DNA of 64,000 nt from Clostridiaceae bacterium Marseille-Q4149 (GCA_018228685.1 CP073691.1:1364001-1428000); one strand, 5' to 3'. Shown: positions 52,399-63,998, numbered from the stretch's first letter. A program made the numbers and translations. The notes: generated by a model not told the origin, from the letters alone.

Positions 52399-53730
52399 AT
52401 GAATAACGATTTTTTTAAGCTGAAGGATCACGGTACCACCGTCCGGCGGGAGGTGCTGGCGGGTATCACCACCTTTATGACCATGGCCTATGTGCTGGCA
52501 GTGCAGCCCTCCGCCATCTGCGGCTTCGGCCCCGATCCCTACATCACGGATATAAACGGCGTTGTGATCAGCAAGTCAGCGCTGCTGGTGATGTGCGCAC
52601 TGGTCAGCGGCATCATCACCCTGTTTATGGGCCTGTATGCCAATCTGCCGCTGGCGCTGTCCACCGCCATGGGCAGCAACTTCATTCTCGGCGGGCTGGT
52701 CAACAGCGGCACGGTGTCCTTTGGTTGGGCCATGGCGCTTCTGCTGTGCTCCGGCATTCTGTTTATCCTGGTAACGGTGCTGGGCGTGCGGAAAATGGTG
52801 GTGGATCTGCTGCCGAAGAACCTGAAGATCGCCATACCAACCGCTGTGGGCTTCTTCATTGCCTATCTGGGCTTTAAGAACACCGGCCTTGCCGCCTTCA
52901 GCGACAGCGGTCTGGCCTTGGGCGATTTTACCCAGCCCGCGGTGCTGCTGGCCCTGATCACCATGGCGGTGATGGGCGTGCTGACGGCCTATAAGGTGCG
53001 CGGCGCGATTCTGATCGGCATCATTGTCGGCACCGTCATCAGCATCCCCATGGGCGTGTCCACGCTGCCCACCACGCTGGTGTCCCTGCCGGATATGAGC
53101 GAAATCGGCAACTTGGTGCTGTGCTACGACTTCAAGTCCGTGCTGGCAGACATCCCCGGCGCGCTGGTGTGGATCTTCATCCTGTTCACCAGCGACTTCT
53201 TTGCTACCTTCGGCGCACTGATCGCCGTGGGCGCCCAGACCAATATGCTGGATGAGAATGGCAACTTCCCCCAGATCGAAAAGCCTTTTCTGGTGGATGC
53301 CGTTGGTACGGTGGTGGGCTCCGGCACCGGATGCACCACCATCTCCACCTTCATTGAATCCACCATCGGCGTGGAAGCAGGCGGCCGCACGGGTTTGACG
53401 GCGATCGTCAGCGGCGGGCTGTTCCTGGTGTGCATCTTCCTGTCCCCGCTGTTTCTGATGATCCCCACTGCCGTGACCGGCGTGGCGCTGATCTTCGTGG
53501 GCTTCTCCATGCTGTCGGGCTTTACGAAGCTGGACTTCTCCGACTTCAAGAGCTGCTTCGGTCCCTTCGTGATGATCCTGTTCGGCACCTTCACCGGCGA
53601 CATCGCCGCGGCAATCTGCCTGGGCGTGCTGACGGACGTGCTGATCAAGGTGCTGACGGGCGATGCAAAGAAGGTCCACCCGGTGCTGTATGTGCTGTGC
53701 ATCCCGCTGGTGCTGTACTTCATCGTGTAA
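52399..53730 (+). CDS. NCS2 (AzgA-type) purine permease
   Basis: A 443-residue membrane protein of the AzgA adenine/hypoxanthine/guanine permease group. N-terminal VRREVLAGITTFMTMAYVLAVQP, LALSTAMGSNFILG, FTSDFFATFGALIAVGAQTNMLDENG and GTVVGSGTGCTTISTFIESTIGVEAGGRTGL are diagnostic; 12-14 helices are predicted by hydrophobicity. It supplies adenine to the preceding deaminase. Last gene of the operon, before a strong terminator. Confidence 0.95.
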   Translation: MNNDFFKLKDHGTTVRREVLAGITTFMTMAYVLAVQPSAICGFGPDPYITDINGVVISKSALLVMCALVSGIITLFMGLYANLPLALSTAMGSNFILGGLVNSGTVSFGWAMALLLCSGILFILVTVLGVRKMVVDLLPKNLKIAIPTAVGFFIAYLGFKNTGLAAFSDSGLALGDFTQPAVLLALITMAVMGVLTAYKVRGAILIGIIVGTVISIPMGVSTLPTTLVSLPDMSEIGNLVLCYDFKSVLADIPGALVWIFILFTSDFFATFGALIAVGAQTNMLDENGNFPQIEKPFLVDAVGTVVGSGTGCTTISTFIESTIGVEAGGRTGLTAIVSGGLFLVCIFLSPLFLMIPTAVTGVALIFVGFSMLSGFTKLDFSDFKSCFGPFVMILFGTFTGDIAAAICLGVLTDVLIKVLTGDAKKVHPVLYVLCIPLVLYFIV

Positions 53731-53783
53731 ATAATCGGATAACAAGGCTCCCGGCGTACCGGGATGAATAGTCCGGATTGTGC

Positions 53784-53821
53784 AGAATGGCGCAGCTTAC
53801 GCTGCGCCATTCTGATTTTTT
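53784..53821 (+). terminator. Intrinsic terminator of the purine operon
   Basis: AGAATGGCGCAGC / GCTGCGCCATTCT, TTAC loop, then GATTTTTT. Confidence 0.95.
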
Positions 53822-53841
53822 GCCGCGCTTGAGTCGGCCGA

Positions 53842-54312
53842 TCAAAGCGGTTCTTTTTCGTCCGGCTGCCGCCGGTACACGCAGCAGCCCTCCGCCATGC
53901 CGCAGAAGCGGAAGCCGGACTTTTCCGCGATGTGCCGGGTCACCGTCTGCTCCGGGACGCACTCAATGACCACGCCCCGACCCTGACGCCGGGCGCGGTC
54001 CGTCAGCAGCCGGGTCAGCTCCCCGGCGTATCCCCGGCCCCAGCGGCTGCGGTCCAGGACCCAGCCCAGCTCCATGGACACATCGTCATAGGGGTGCCAG
54101 ATCACATACCCCGCAAAGCCGCCGTCATCCACCGCCAGGATCAGCGGCTCCGGCGTCAGCCCCGCCCGTTCCAGAAAGGCCCGGGTCTGCTCCCGGGAAA
54201 AGGGCGGCTCCAGATACCGCATGACCTCCGGGTCCGACAGCAGCCGGTGCAGAGGCTCCAGGTCCGCCTCCGTCATTCGGCGGGCCCGCAGTCCGGCAGA
54301 CTTACGCTCCAT
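53842..54312 (-). CDS. GNAT family N-acetyltransferase
   Basis: A 156-residue RimJ/RimL-type GNAT: RMTEADLEPLHRLLSDPEVMRYL, acetyl-CoA loop LDRSRWGRGYAGELTRLL, and VTRHIAEKSGFRF. It lacks ribosomal-protein specificity marks. ATG 54312 follows GGGAGG. It is 11 bp downstream of rodA and probably in the same transcript. Substrate unknown. Confidence 0.88.
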   Translation of the reverse strand: MERKSAGLRARRMTEADLEPLHRLLSDPEVMRYLEPPFSREQTRAFLERAGLTPEPLILAVDDGGFAGYVIWHPYDDVSMELGWVLDRSRWGRGYAGELTRLLTDRARRQGRGVVIECVPEQTVTRHIAEKSGFRFCGMAEGCCVYRRQPDEKEPL

Positions 54313-54323
54313 GCCCGCCTCCC

Positions 54324-55472
54324 TTACCGCAGCCAATCCGGCAGGGAGTGGCTCTGGACGCTGCTGACCATGCCCATGGCGGCAAACAGGGTCACGATGG
54401 ACGAGCCGCCATAGCTGAAAAACGGCAGCGTCAGGCCGATCACCGGCAGCACAAACAGGCACATACCCACGTTACTGATGGTCTGGAAGATCAGCACCGC
54501 TGCCACCCCCACGCAGACGTAGGACTCCGTGGTGTTCCGGGCCTTCCGCGCCACCATCAGGCACCGCACGATGATGGCCGCCAGCAGCAGCAGCACCGCC
54601 AGGCACCCCAGCATCCCCAGTTCCTCGCCGATGGCGGAGAAGATGAAGTCCGTGTACCGGAACGGCAGGCTGCCGGAGTATTCGCCCTGGGTCTGTATCC
54701 CGTGGAACAGCCCCTGGCCGGTGAGCTTACCGCCGCCCAGGGCCAGCAGGCTCCGGGTCTGCTGCCATCCGGCCCCCAGGGGGTCCAGGTCGTGGTCAAA
54801 CACCACCATGAACCGCTCCTTCATATAGTCCGGGATCTTGTCCAGCTCCCACAGCAGGTAAAACGCCGCGCCGCCGCCCAGCAGGGCGATGATGAACCAC
54901 CGGGCCGCCACTCCGGCCACAAAGGCCATGGCCGCGAAGATGAAGATATACACCAGGGCGCTGCCCATGTCCGAGGAGATGACGTAGTAAAGCCCCACCA
55001 TCAGCAGCACGTGCCCCGCCAGAAACGCAATGGAACGCAGGGATTTCAGCCCCCAGTTCTCCTTGACCCAAACCAACTGCCGGCTGAGCACCAGGATGAA
55101 CGTCAGCTTCACGATCTCCGCCGGCTGGATATTGGCCGGAAAGCCCTCGATCCCCAGCCAGGCCCGGTTGCCGTTGTTTTCGATGCCCAGCGGCGTTTTC
55201 AGCAGCAGGAACATGACGATGCCGAAGCCCAGCAGCCATTTCCAGCGCTTGGCGGCCTCGGTCAGGTCGATCTGGGACATGAGAAAATAGATGCCCACTC
55301 CCAGCACAATGGCGCAGGCCTGGACGATGACCATCTTCCAGGAATTCAGAAAGCTCGTGGCGCTGGCAATCATCACCAGCCCGAACAGGGCCGCGCCGCA
55401 GCAAAGACACAGCAAAAGCCAGTCGGCCTGCCGCAAAATATCGAAAATGCTATCCTTGATTCGTTTCAGCAT
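54324..55472 (-). CDS. rodA: RodA/FtsW/SpoVE-family SEDS glycosyltransferase
   Basis: A 382-residue SEDS protein with about 10 helices. Signatures are LGIEGFPANIQPAEIVKLTFIL, the essential acid loop around FVVFDHDLDPLGAGWQQTRSLLALGGG and FIFSAIGEELGMLG, and the C-terminal IGLTLPFFSYGGSS. Polymerises peptidoglycan with a class B PBP. RodA is favoured by the NRAWLGIEGFPANIQPAEIVKL pattern, but SpoVE cannot be fully excluded. ATG 55472 has AGGAG upstream. Confidence 0.9.
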   Translation of the reverse strand: MLKRIKDSIFDILRQADWLLLCLCCGAALFGLVMIASATSFLNSWKMVIVQACAIVLGVGIYFLMSQIDLTEAAKRWKWLLGFGIVMFLLLKTPLGIENNGNRAWLGIEGFPANIQPAEIVKLTFILVLSRQLVWVKENWGLKSLRSIAFLAGHVLLMVGLYYVISSDMGSALVYIFIFAAMAFVAGVAARWFIIALLGGGAAFYLLWELDKIPDYMKERFMVVFDHDLDPLGAGWQQTRSLLALGGGKLTGQGLFHGIQTQGEYSGSLPFRYTDFIFSAIGEELGMLGCLAVLLLLAAIIVRCLMVARKARNTTESYVCVGVAAVLIFQTISNVGMCLFVLPVIGLTLPFFSYGGSSIVTLFAAMGMVSSVQSHSLPDWLR

Positions 55473-55520
55473 GAAAGGCTCCTCTTGTAAAACCGGTTGC
55501 ATGGAACATGATATCAATTC

Positions 55521-55549
55521 AGTATAGCATACGAAACTTTTTCTGTAAA
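55521..55549 (-). promoter_or_regulatory. Promoter of rodA
   Basis: Minus-strand TTTACA (55549-55544), 17-bp spacer ending TGC, TATACT (55526-55521). Confidence 0.78.
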
Positions 55550-55561
55550 CCGAATTTTCTC

Positions 55562-55590
55562 TTTTCAAGCGGGAATTCCTGTGATATAAT
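55562..55590 (+). promoter_or_regulatory. Promoter of tsaE-tsaB
   Basis: Perfect TATAAT (55585-55590) preceded by TGTGA, with a weak TTTTCA -35 (55562-55567) at 17 bp; 29 bp before tsaE. Confidence 0.5.
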
Positions 55591-55619
55591 CAGTTGATTT
55601 TACGGAGAGGAGGCCACCT

Positions 55620-56048
55620 ATGGAGTATATCACCCACAGTCCCGCGGAAACGGAGGAGCTGGGCTGCCGTTTGGGACGGACCCTGGGCCCCGGTGCGGTG
55701 GTGGCCTACTTCGGCGGCCTGGGGATGGGCAAAACCGCCTTCACCCGGGGCCTGGCCCGGGGCCTTGGTTGCCGGGGCCGGGTCACCAGCCCCACCTTCA
55801 CCATCGTCAACGAATACGACGGCCCCACGCCCCTGTTCCACTTCGATATGTACCGCCTGGCGGACGCCGACGCCCTGTTTGACATCGGCTGGGAGGATTA
55901 TCTGGACCGGGGCGGCGTGTGCGCCGTGGAGTGGAGCGAAAACGTCCGGGAGGCCCTGCCGCCGGACGCCGTTACCGTCACCATCGCCCGCTGTCCGGAA
56001 AACGACGGCTGGCGCAGCATTACCATTGCAGGAGGGGAGCCGCTTTGA
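55620..56048 (+). CDS. tsaE: tRNA threonylcarbamoyladenosine biosynthesis ATPase TsaE
   Basis: A 142-residue TsaE. Walker A-like GGLGMGKTAFTRGLARGL, then VTSPTFTIVNEYDG and the family FHFDMYRLADADALFDIGWEDYLDRGGVCAVEWSENV. It drives the TsaBDE complex that makes t6A37 in ANN-decoding tRNAs. ATG 55620 follows GGAGAGGAGG. It overlaps tsaB by 4 nt; tsaD is not in this window. Confidence 0.95.
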   Translation: MEYITHSPAETEELGCRLGRTLGPGAVVAYFGGLGMGKTAFTRGLARGLGCRGRVTSPTFTIVNEYDGPTPLFHFDMYRLADADALFDIGWEDYLDRGGVCAVEWSENVREALPPDAVTVTIARCPENDGWRSITIAGGEPL

Positions 56049-56758
56049 AAATACTTGCCATCGAGACCTCGGCCAAAAGCGTCTCCGCCGCCGTGGTGGA
56101 AAACGGCGTTCCCCTGGCCAGCGCCTATCAGAATATGGGCCTGACCCACAGCCGCACCCTGATGCCCCTGGTGGACGGTATGCTGTCCGCCGCCGGGCTG
56201 CGGGTCCAGGATATGGACCTGCTGGCGGCCGCCAACGGGCCGGGCAGCTTCACCGGCCTGCGCATCGGCGTATCCGCCCTGAAGGGCCTGGCCTGGGCCC
56301 TGGAAAAGCCCTGCTGCGGCGTGTCCACCCTGGCCGCCATGGCCCGGAACCTGGCCCATATGGAGGGTCTCATCATCTGCGCCATGGACGCCCGGCGCAA
56401 TCAGGTGTACAACGCCCTGTTCCTGGCCCATGACGGCGTTCTGACCCGGCAGTGTCCGGACCGGGCCATCGGCCTGGCGGAGCTGGCGGAGGAGATAAAA
56501 AACCGCCCGGAGCCGAAATTTGTTGTTGGCGACGGGGCCGGGCTGTGTTATAATCATCTGTTGGAGCAGGATGTTCCCTGCCGGATGGCCCCGCCTCAGC
56601 TGGTGATGCAGAACGCCGTGGGGGTGGCCCTGGCGGCGGAGGAAATGGCTGCCGCCGGACAGGTCACCACGGCCCGGGACCTGGTTCCCGTGTACCTGCG
56701 GCTGAGCCAGGCGGAGCGGGAGCGGCTGGCCCGGGGCCTGAAGATCACCTTGGATTAA
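56045..56758 (+). CDS. tsaB: tRNA threonylcarbamoyladenosine biosynthesis protein TsaB
   Basis: A 237-residue TsaB: KILAIETSAKSVSAAVVENG, LTHSRTLMPLVDGML, AAANGPGSFTGLRIGVSALKGLAWAL and AMDARRNQVYNALF. The start is TTG overlapping the tsaE stop (TTGA) with GGAGGGG upstream. The C-terminus LVPVYLRLSQAERERLARG is the usual TsaB end. Scaffold partner of TsaD and TsaE. Confidence 0.95.
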   Translation: MKILAIETSAKSVSAAVVENGVPLASAYQNMGLTHSRTLMPLVDGMLSAAGLRVQDMDLLAAANGPGSFTGLRIGVSALKGLAWALEKPCCGVSTLAAMARNLAHMEGLIICAMDARRNQVYNALFLAHDGVLTRQCPDRAIGLAELAEEIKNRPEPKFVVGDGAGLCYNHLLEQDVPCRMAPPQLVMQNAVGVALAAEEMAAAGQVTTARDLVPVYLRLSQAERERLARGLKITLD

Positions 56759-56786
56759 CAATTTTTATATATAAAGGAGAAGCACC

Positions 56787-57422
56787 ATGTTTAGCGAAAA
56801 AGTCCACGTCATGAACCATCCCCTGGTGGCCCACAAGCTCACCATCCTTCGGGACAAGAACACCAGCGTCAAGGATTTCCGGGAGCTGGTTTCCGAGATC
56901 GGCATGCTCATCACCTACGAGGCCACCCGTGACCTGCCGCTGACCACCAAGGTGGTGGAAACTCCCCTGTGCAAGGCGGAGCTGCCCACTCTGGCCGGTA
57001 AGAAGTTCGCCGTGGTGCCCATTCTCCGGGCCGGTCTGGGTCTGGTGGACGGCGTGCTGCGCATGGTGCCCTCCGCCCGTGTGGGACATATCGGCATGTT
57101 CCGGGACGAGGAAACGCTGGAGCCCCACGTCTATTTCTGCAAGATGCCCAAGGACGTGGCTGACCGCGACATCATCATCGTGGATCCCATGCTGGCCACC
57201 GGCGGCTCCGCCGATGCCGCCATCACCGAGATGAAGAAGCGCGGATGCCACAACATCAAGCTCATGGTGCTGGTAGCTGCCCCTGAAGGCATTGAGCACC
57301 TGCAGAAGGTTCATCCCGATGTGGACATCTATGTGGGTGCGGTGGACGATCACCTGAACGAGCATGGCTACATCGTTCCCGGCCTGGGCGATGCCGGCGA
57401 CCGCATCTTCGGCACCAAGTAA
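56787..57422 (+). CDS. upp: Uracil phosphoribosyltransferase
   Basis: A 211-residue Upp converting uracil and PRPP to [43 protein letters not shown] and [14 protein letters not shown] are typical, and [18 protein letters not shown] is the PRPP loop. Full length, AAAGGAG before ATG 56787, and followed by a terminator. It may be read through from tsaEB. Confidence 0.97.
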   Translation: MFSEKVHVMNHPLVAHKLTILRDKNTSVKDFRELVSEIGMLITYEATRDLPLTTKVVETPLCKAELPTLAGKKFAVVPILRAGLGLVDGVLRMVPSARVGHIGMFRDEETLEPHVYFCKMPKDVADRDIIIVDPMLATGGSADAAITEMKKRGCHNIKLMVLVAAPEGIEHLQKVHPDVDIYVGAVDDHLNEHGYIVPGLGDAGDRIFGTK

Positions 57423-57435
57423 CATGACGCGTTTT

Positions 57436-57470
57436 CCCCTGTCCCGGTACAGACCGGGACAGGGGATTTT
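57436..57470 (+). terminator. Intrinsic terminator after upp
   Basis: CCCCTGTCCCGGT / ACCGGGACAGGGG stem, ACAG loop, ATTTTT tail. Confidence 0.95.
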
Positions 57471-57510
57471 TGCTTTTTCCTGCCCTTTTTGATATTCGCA
57501 AAAATAATGA

Positions 57511-57539
57511 TTGACATTTGTCTTTATTTTTTATATATT
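57511..57539 (+). promoter_or_regulatory. Promoter of the polyamine transporter operon
   Basis: Consensus TTGACA (57511-57516), 17-bp spacer, TATATT (57534-57539), about 105 bp before potA. The leader is long but I see no named riboswitch. Confidence 0.82.
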
Positions 57540-57644
57540 GTATCTGCCAAATTTCAACGAGAGATATCAGGCCTATCCGCAAGGCCTCCCTTTGAACAGA
57601 GAAAAGAGGTAAGTCAAAAATATTTTACGAACGGGGGAGGATAA

Positions 57645-58787
57645 ATGTCCAAAGAGTTGATTCGCCTGCGGGACCTCTGCATGGCGTTTGACGACGAGCT
57701 GGTTCTCGATCACATCAATCTGTATATCAACGATTCTGAATTCCTCACACTTCTGGGCCCCAGCGGCTGTGGCAAGACCACAACGCTGAGGATTATTGGC
57801 GGTTTCACGACACCCACGTCGGGAGACGTCACCTTTGACGGTGTGAGGATTAATGATGTCCCGCCGCATAAGCGGCAGATCAACACGGTGTTCCAGAAAT
57901 ACGCGCTGTTCCCGCATCTGGACGTGTTTGAGAATATCGCCTTTGGCTTGCGGATCGCCAAGGTGCCTGCCGAGGAAATTGAGGAGCGCGTGACGGAAAT
58001 GCTGGGCGTGGTGAGTCTGAAGGGCTTCGAGCACCGGAAGATCACCCAGCTGTCTGGCGGCCAGCAGCAGCGGGTGGCCATCGCGCGGGCGCTGGTGAAC
58101 CGGCCCAAGGTCCTGCTGCTGGACGAGCCCCTGGGCGCGCTGGACCTGCGCCTGCGGAAGGATATGCAGAACGAGCTCAAGCGTATCCAACAGCAGATGG
58201 GCATCACCTTCATCTATGTGACCCACGACCAGGAGGAGGCCCTGACCATGTCCGACACCGTGGTGGTGATGGACAAGGGCCGCATCCAGCAGATCGGCAC
58301 CCCTGAGGACATCTATAACGAGCCGAAAAACGCCTTTGTGGCGGACTTTATCGGCGAGAGCAACATCTTAAACGGCACCATGGTCCGCGACAACGTGGTG
58401 AAAATGTACGGCAAGGAGTTCCCCTGTGTGGACGGCGGGTTCCAGCCCAACGAGCCGGTGGACGTGGTCATCCGCCCCGAGGACATCGACATTGTCCCCG
58501 TGGAGCAGGGCCAGCTGGTGGGCACCGTCACCAACGTCACCTTCAAGGGGATGCAGTACGACATCATCGTGGACTTCCGGGGCTTCAAGTGGCTGATCCA
58601 GACCACGGACCACTCCCCGGTGGGGGCCCGCATCGGCGTGAAGATCGACCCGGACGGGTTCCATATCATGAAAAAGAGCGAATATTCCGGTCAGTTCGGC
58701 GACTACAGCTCCTATTCCGAGGAGTATGAGGAGCTGGCGGACGCCTCCCTGGAGACGGATGAGGAGGAGAGCGGGGATGAAGAATAA
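57645..58787 (+). CDS. potA: Spermidine/putrescine ABC transporter ATP-binding protein
   Basis: A 380-residue PotA. Walker [21 protein letters not shown]-loop [20 protein letters not shown], signature [16 protein letters not shown], Walker [14 protein letters not shown]-loop [14 protein letters not shown]; the TOBE regulatory domain is at residues 270-350. The acidic tail ([11 protein letters not shown]) is unusual. GGGGGAGG precedes ATG 57645. It overlaps potB by 11 nt. Confidence 0.95.
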   Translation: MSKELIRLRDLCMAFDDELVLDHINLYINDSEFLTLLGPSGCGKTTTLRIIGGFTTPTSGDVTFDGVRINDVPPHKRQINTVFQKYALFPHLDVFENIAFGLRIAKVPAEEIEERVTEMLGVVSLKGFEHRKITQLSGGQQQRVAIARALVNRPKVLLLDEPLGALDLRLRKDMQNELKRIQQQMGITFIYVTHDQEEALTMSDTVVVMDKGRIQQIGTPEDIYNEPKNAFVADFIGESNILNGTMVRDNVVKMYGKEFPCVDGGFQPNEPVDVVIRPEDIDIVPVEQGQLVGTVTNVTFKGMQYDIIVDFRGFKWLIQTTDHSPVGARIGVKIDPDGFHIMKKSEYSGQFGDYSSYSEEYEELADASLETDEEESGDEE

Positions 58788-59631
58788 GCTCTCCCGGTTC
58801 GCCGTGCCCTATGAGGTGTGGATGGCCATTTTCGTGGTGGCCCCCATCCTCATCATGGTGATCTACGCCTTCTCCTCCTCGGAGGGGGGCTTCACCCTGG
58901 ACAATTTTGTGCAGATGGGCGGCTATACCCAGGTGTTTCTGCGGTCCTTCAAGCTGGCCATCATCGCCACGCTGATCTGTCTGGTCATCGGCTATCCCGT
59001 GTCCTATCTCATGAGCCGGGAGGGTCCGGCCTTCCAGCGGACGGCTATGGTGCTGATCATGCTGCCCATGTGGATGAACTTCCTGCTGCGGACCTATTCC
59101 TGGATGACCATCCTGGAAAACCACGGCCTGCTAAACCAGCTGTTTGAAAAAATCGGCCTCATCAGCCTGTATAACCACATTTTCGGCACGGAGCTGGAGT
59201 ATTTCTCCATGATGAATACCCAGGGGGCCGTGGTGCTGGGCATGGTGTATAACTATCTGCCCTTTATGATTCTGCCCATCTACTCTGTCATTATCAAGCT
59301 GGACGGCTCCCTGCTGGAGGCCGCCCGGGACCTGGGGGCCAATTCCATGACGGTGTTCCGCCGGGTGATCCTGCCCCTGAGCCTGCCGGGGGTCATCTCC
59401 GGCATCACCATGGTGTTCGTGCCGTCGGTGTCCACCTTCGCCATCAGCCGGATGCTGGGCGGCGGCACGGAGCTTCTGCTGGGCGACCTCATCGAGCGGC
59501 AGTTCCTGGGCGGGGCCTATAACCCCCAGCTGGGTGCGGCCATCTCCCTGGTGATGATGATCATCGTGCTGGTGTGCATGCTGGTGATGAATCGCTTCGG
59601 TGAGGGCGAGGAACAGGCGGTGATGCTATGA
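58777..59631 (+). CDS. potB: Spermidine/putrescine ABC transporter permease PotB
   Basis: A 284-residue permease with six helices and the EAA loop [30 protein letters not shown]-terminal [25 protein letters not shown] and [17 protein letters not shown] segment fit PotB. ATG 58777 with GAGGAGAG upstream; it overlaps the ends of both potA and the next gene (ATGA). Confidence 0.94.
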   Translation: MKNKLSRFAVPYEVWMAIFVVAPILIMVIYAFSSSEGGFTLDNFVQMGGYTQVFLRSFKLAIIATLICLVIGYPVSYLMSREGPAFQRTAMVLIMLPMWMNFLLRTYSWMTILENHGLLNQLFEKIGLISLYNHIFGTELEYFSMMNTQGAVVLGMVYNYLPFMILPIYSVIIKLDGSLLEAARDLGANSMTVFRRVILPLSLPGVISGITMVFVPSVSTFAISRMLGGGTELLLGDLIERQFLGGAYNPQLGAAISLVMMIIVLVCMLVMNRFGEGEEQAVML

Positions 59632-61625
59632 CCGGCCGCAAGCAGAACAGCGTCGGCGATCGGGTGCTGATGGCGCTGGTGTTCCTGTTTCTCTATGCAC
59701 CCATTATCATTCTCATCGTTTTCTCCTTCAACGCGGGCACCAGCTCCAGCGTCTGGAAGGGCTTTTCCCTGAAATGGTACGAGTCCCTGCTGTCTAACCG
59801 CCTGATTATGAACAGCGTGTACACTACCCTGATGGTGTCGCTGCTGTCCACCATTGTGGCGGCCATTGCGGGCACGTTTGCCGCCATTGGCCTGTACGCC
59901 ATGAGCCGGCGCCGCCGGGCGGTGGTGAACTCCGTCAACAACATCCCCATGATGAACGCGGATATCGTCACCGGCGTCAGCCTGTGCCTGCTGTTCGTGG
60001 TGTTCTTCAACGGCTGGGGCACCTTTGCCGGGTGGGTGAACTCCTGGCAGTCGGCGGTGGTGCTGCCGGAGCGGCTGACCATGGGCTTCGGCACCCTGCT
60101 CATCGCCCATGTCTGCTTCAACATTCCGTATGTCATCCTGTCCGTGGGGCCAAAGCTGCGGCAGATGGACCGGAACCTCATCGACGCGGCCCAGGACCTG
60201 GGCTGCACTTGGATGCAGGCCTTCTGGCGGGTGGTGATCCCGGAGATCAAGCCCGGCATCGTGTCCGGCGCACTGACGGCCTTCACCATGTCCGTGGATG
60301 ACTTCATCATCAGCTACTTCACCGCCGGAACCAGCGCCTCCACCCTGGCCATGACCATCTACGGCATGACCAAAAAGCGCGTCAGTCCGGAGATCAACGC
60401 CATTTCCACCCTGCTGTTTGTGACGGTGCTGGTGCTGCTGGCCATCATCAACCTGCGTGACAGCCACGCCGCCCGGCGGGAGCATCACGCGGCGGTGTCC
60501 GCCGCCTCCGGCGGACCGGTGAAGCCCCACCGGCGGCCCAACAAGCTGCTGCGCCGGGTGGCGGCCGGAGCCATGGCCTGCGCCTTAGTGGCGGTGCTGG
60601 TGGTCACCGGACACTCCGTCCAGTCGGAGCGGGTGGTGAACGTGTGCTCCTGGGGCGAGTACATCGACGAGGAGCTGATCACCCGGTTCGAGGAGCAGAC
60701 CGGCATCCGGGTGAACTATCAGACGGCGGAGAGCAACGAGGCCCTGTATTCCCTGATTAAAATGGGCGGCGCGGATTTCGACGTTATCGTCCCCTCGGAC
60801 TATATGATCGCCCGCCTGATTCAGGAGGATATGCTGGCGGAGCTGGACTACAGCCACATTCCCAATTTCCAACTCATTGACGACACCTACAAGAACCTCA
60901 GCTACGACCCGGAGAACAAGTACACCGTGCCCTACACCTGGGGCACCCTGGGCATTATCTACAACACCAGCATGGTGTCCGAGCCTATTACCAGCTGGGA
61001 CGCCATGTTCGACCCCCAGTACGCCGGTCAGGTGCTGATGATCAACAACTCCCGTGACGCCCTGGCGGCGGCCCTGCTGGACCTGGGCTACAGCATCAAT
61101 ACCACGGACCCCGGCCAGCTGGAGGAGGCCTTCAACCTGCTGAAAACCGCCAAGGACAGCGGCGTGTATCAGGCCTTCGTCATGGACGAGGTGTTCCAGA
61201 AGATGGAGGGCGGCAACGCCGCCATCGCCATGTACTACGCCGGCGACTACCTGACCATGCTGGAAAACAACGAGGATCTGGCCTTCGTCATCCCGGAGGA
61301 GGGCAGCAACTGGTTCGTGGACGCCATGTGCGTCCTGAAGGACACCCAGCACATGGCCGAGGCGGAGGAGTGGATCAACTTCATCGCCTCCACGGACTCC
61401 AACCTGGCCAACATGGACTATATCTGGTACGCCTCCCCCAACCGGGAAGCCCTGGAGCAGTACCCGGCCTACTATGCGGAGGTCAACGAGGAGGAACTGG
61501 ACCCCGAGATCTACGAAATTATGGCCCCCCCGGCGGAGACGCTGGACCGCTGCGAGATCTATGAAAACCTGCCCAAGGACACCCTGCGGCTGTATGACCG
61601 GCTGTGGACCCGGCTGGGCGTATAA
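59628..61625 (+). CDS. potCD: Fused PotC permease and PotD polyamine-binding protein
   Basis: A 665-residue fusion. Residues 1-275 are PotC, with six helices and EAA loop NLIDAAQDLGCTWMQAFWRVVIPEIKPG. A basic linker (residues 280-310) leads to a seventh helix (VAAGAMACALVAVLVVTG), placing residues 330-665 outside. That part is a PotD-type binding protein: VNVCSWGEYIDEELITRFEEQTGI, DVIVPSDYMIARL, YTVPYTWGTLGIIYN and YYAGDYLTML. The binding protein is thus tethered to its permease without a lipid anchor. Confidence 0.93.
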   Translation: MTGRKQNSVGDRVLMALVFLFLYAPIIILIVFSFNAGTSSSVWKGFSLKWYESLLSNRLIMNSVYTTLMVSLLSTIVAAIAGTFAAIGLYAMSRRRRAVVNSVNNIPMMNADIVTGVSLCLLFVVFFNGWGTFAGWVNSWQSAVVLPERLTMGFGTLLIAHVCFNIPYVILSVGPKLRQMDRNLIDAAQDLGCTWMQAFWRVVIPEIKPGIVSGALTAFTMSVDDFIISYFTAGTSASTLAMTIYGMTKKRVSPEINAISTLLFVTVLVLLAIINLRDSHAARREHHAAVSAASGGPVKPHRRPNKLLRRVAAGAMACALVAVLVVTGHSVQSERVVNVCSWGEYIDEELITRFEEQTGIRVNYQTAESNEALYSLIKMGGADFDVIVPSDYMIARLIQEDMLAELDYSHIPNFQLIDDTYKNLSYDPENKYTVPYTWGTLGIIYNTSMVSEPITSWDAMFDPQYAGQVLMINNSRDALAAALLDLGYSINTTDPGQLEEAFNLLKTAKDSGVYQAFVMDEVFQKMEGGNAAIAMYYAGDYLTMLENNEDLAFVIPEEGSNWFVDAMCVLKDTQHMAEAEEWINFIASTDSNLANMDYIWYASPNREALEQYPAYYAEVNEEELDPEIYEIMAPPAETLDRCEIYENLPKDTLRLYDRLWTRLGV

Positions 61626-61638
61626 AGGAGGAACGGAT

Positions 61639-62040
61639 ATGCTCGAGATCGGAAAATCCTATACCATTGAACAGGTAGTCACCCCGGAGATGACCGCCCG
61701 GGCCATCGGCTCCGGCGGCCTGGAGGTGTTCGGCACCCCGTTTATGATGGCCATGATGGAGCACGCCGCCATGGACTGCGTGCAGCCGGACCTGCCGGAG
61801 GGCAAGGGCACCGTGGGCGTGGATATTCAGTCCAGCCACCTGGCCCCCACCCCTGTGGGCATGACCGTCCGGGCCACGGCCACCGTCACCGGCGTGTCCG
61901 AAAACGGCAAGCTCATCACCTTCCGGGTGGAAGCCAGCGACGACTGGGGCCCCATCGGCGAGGGGACCCACACCCGGGCCATCATCGCCAACGACCGCTT
62001 CCTGCAGAAGTGCAACAGCAAGCTGACGGAGCGGAAATAG
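61639..62040 (+). CDS. FlK-like hotdog thioesterase
   Basis: A 133-residue hotdog protein like fluoroacetyl-CoA thioesterase FlK: SGGLEVFGTPFMMAMMEHAAMDCVQPDLPEGKGTVGVDIQSSHLAPTPVG (with the conserved Thr and Glu-His). ATG 61639 follows AAAGGAGGAAC. It is 13 bp from potCD and closes the operon before a terminator. The acyl substrate is unknown; there is no obvious link to polyamines. Confidence 0.87.
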   Translation: MLEIGKSYTIEQVVTPEMTARAIGSGGLEVFGTPFMMAMMEHAAMDCVQPDLPEGKGTVGVDIQSSHLAPTPVGMTVRATATVTGVSENGKLITFRVEASDDWGPIGEGTHTRAIIANDRFLQKCNSKLTERK

Positions 62041-62056
62041 CCCCAGCAGCTTCCAA

Positions 62057-62091
62057 AGAGGGAGGAGAGCGCCGCTCTCCTCCCTCTTTTT
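62057..62091 (+). terminator. Intrinsic terminator
   Basis: AGAGGGAGGAGAGC / GCTCTCCTCCCTCT, GCC loop, TTTT tail. Confidence 0.94.
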
Positions 62092-62133
62092 GCAATGCCC
62101 GCAAAAAAAGTTGTCCCGCCCCTTCAAAAGCTC

Positions 62134-62162
62134 TTGCAATCAGAGGACGGGAACCGTATAAT
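62134..62162 (+). promoter_or_regulatory. Promoter of glnS
   Basis: TTGCAA (62134-62139), 17-bp spacer, TATAAT (62157-62162), 52 bp before the start. No T-box is visible in this short leader. Confidence 0.8.
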
Positions 62163-62214
62163 ATAAGTTCAGTGTGAAAACACGGGATTACGACCGAATA
62201 AGGAGTGTGAGACA

Positions 62215-63954
<1,740 letters not shown>

Positions 63955-63965
63955 CCTGTAAAGTA

Positions 63966-63998
63966 AAAGTTGCGCTGCCCAAAAGGCGGCGCAACTTT
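63966..63998 (+). terminator. Hairpin after glnS (cut by window end)
   Basis: AAAGTTGCGC pairs with GCGCAACTTT, with inner GCC/GGC pairing; the T-tract reaches the window edge. Confidence 0.75.

Noticed and set aside
57540..57644. Leader of potA as a riboswitch
   Set aside because: I could not recognise a known aptamer or a terminator/antiterminator pair in the about 105-nt leader.
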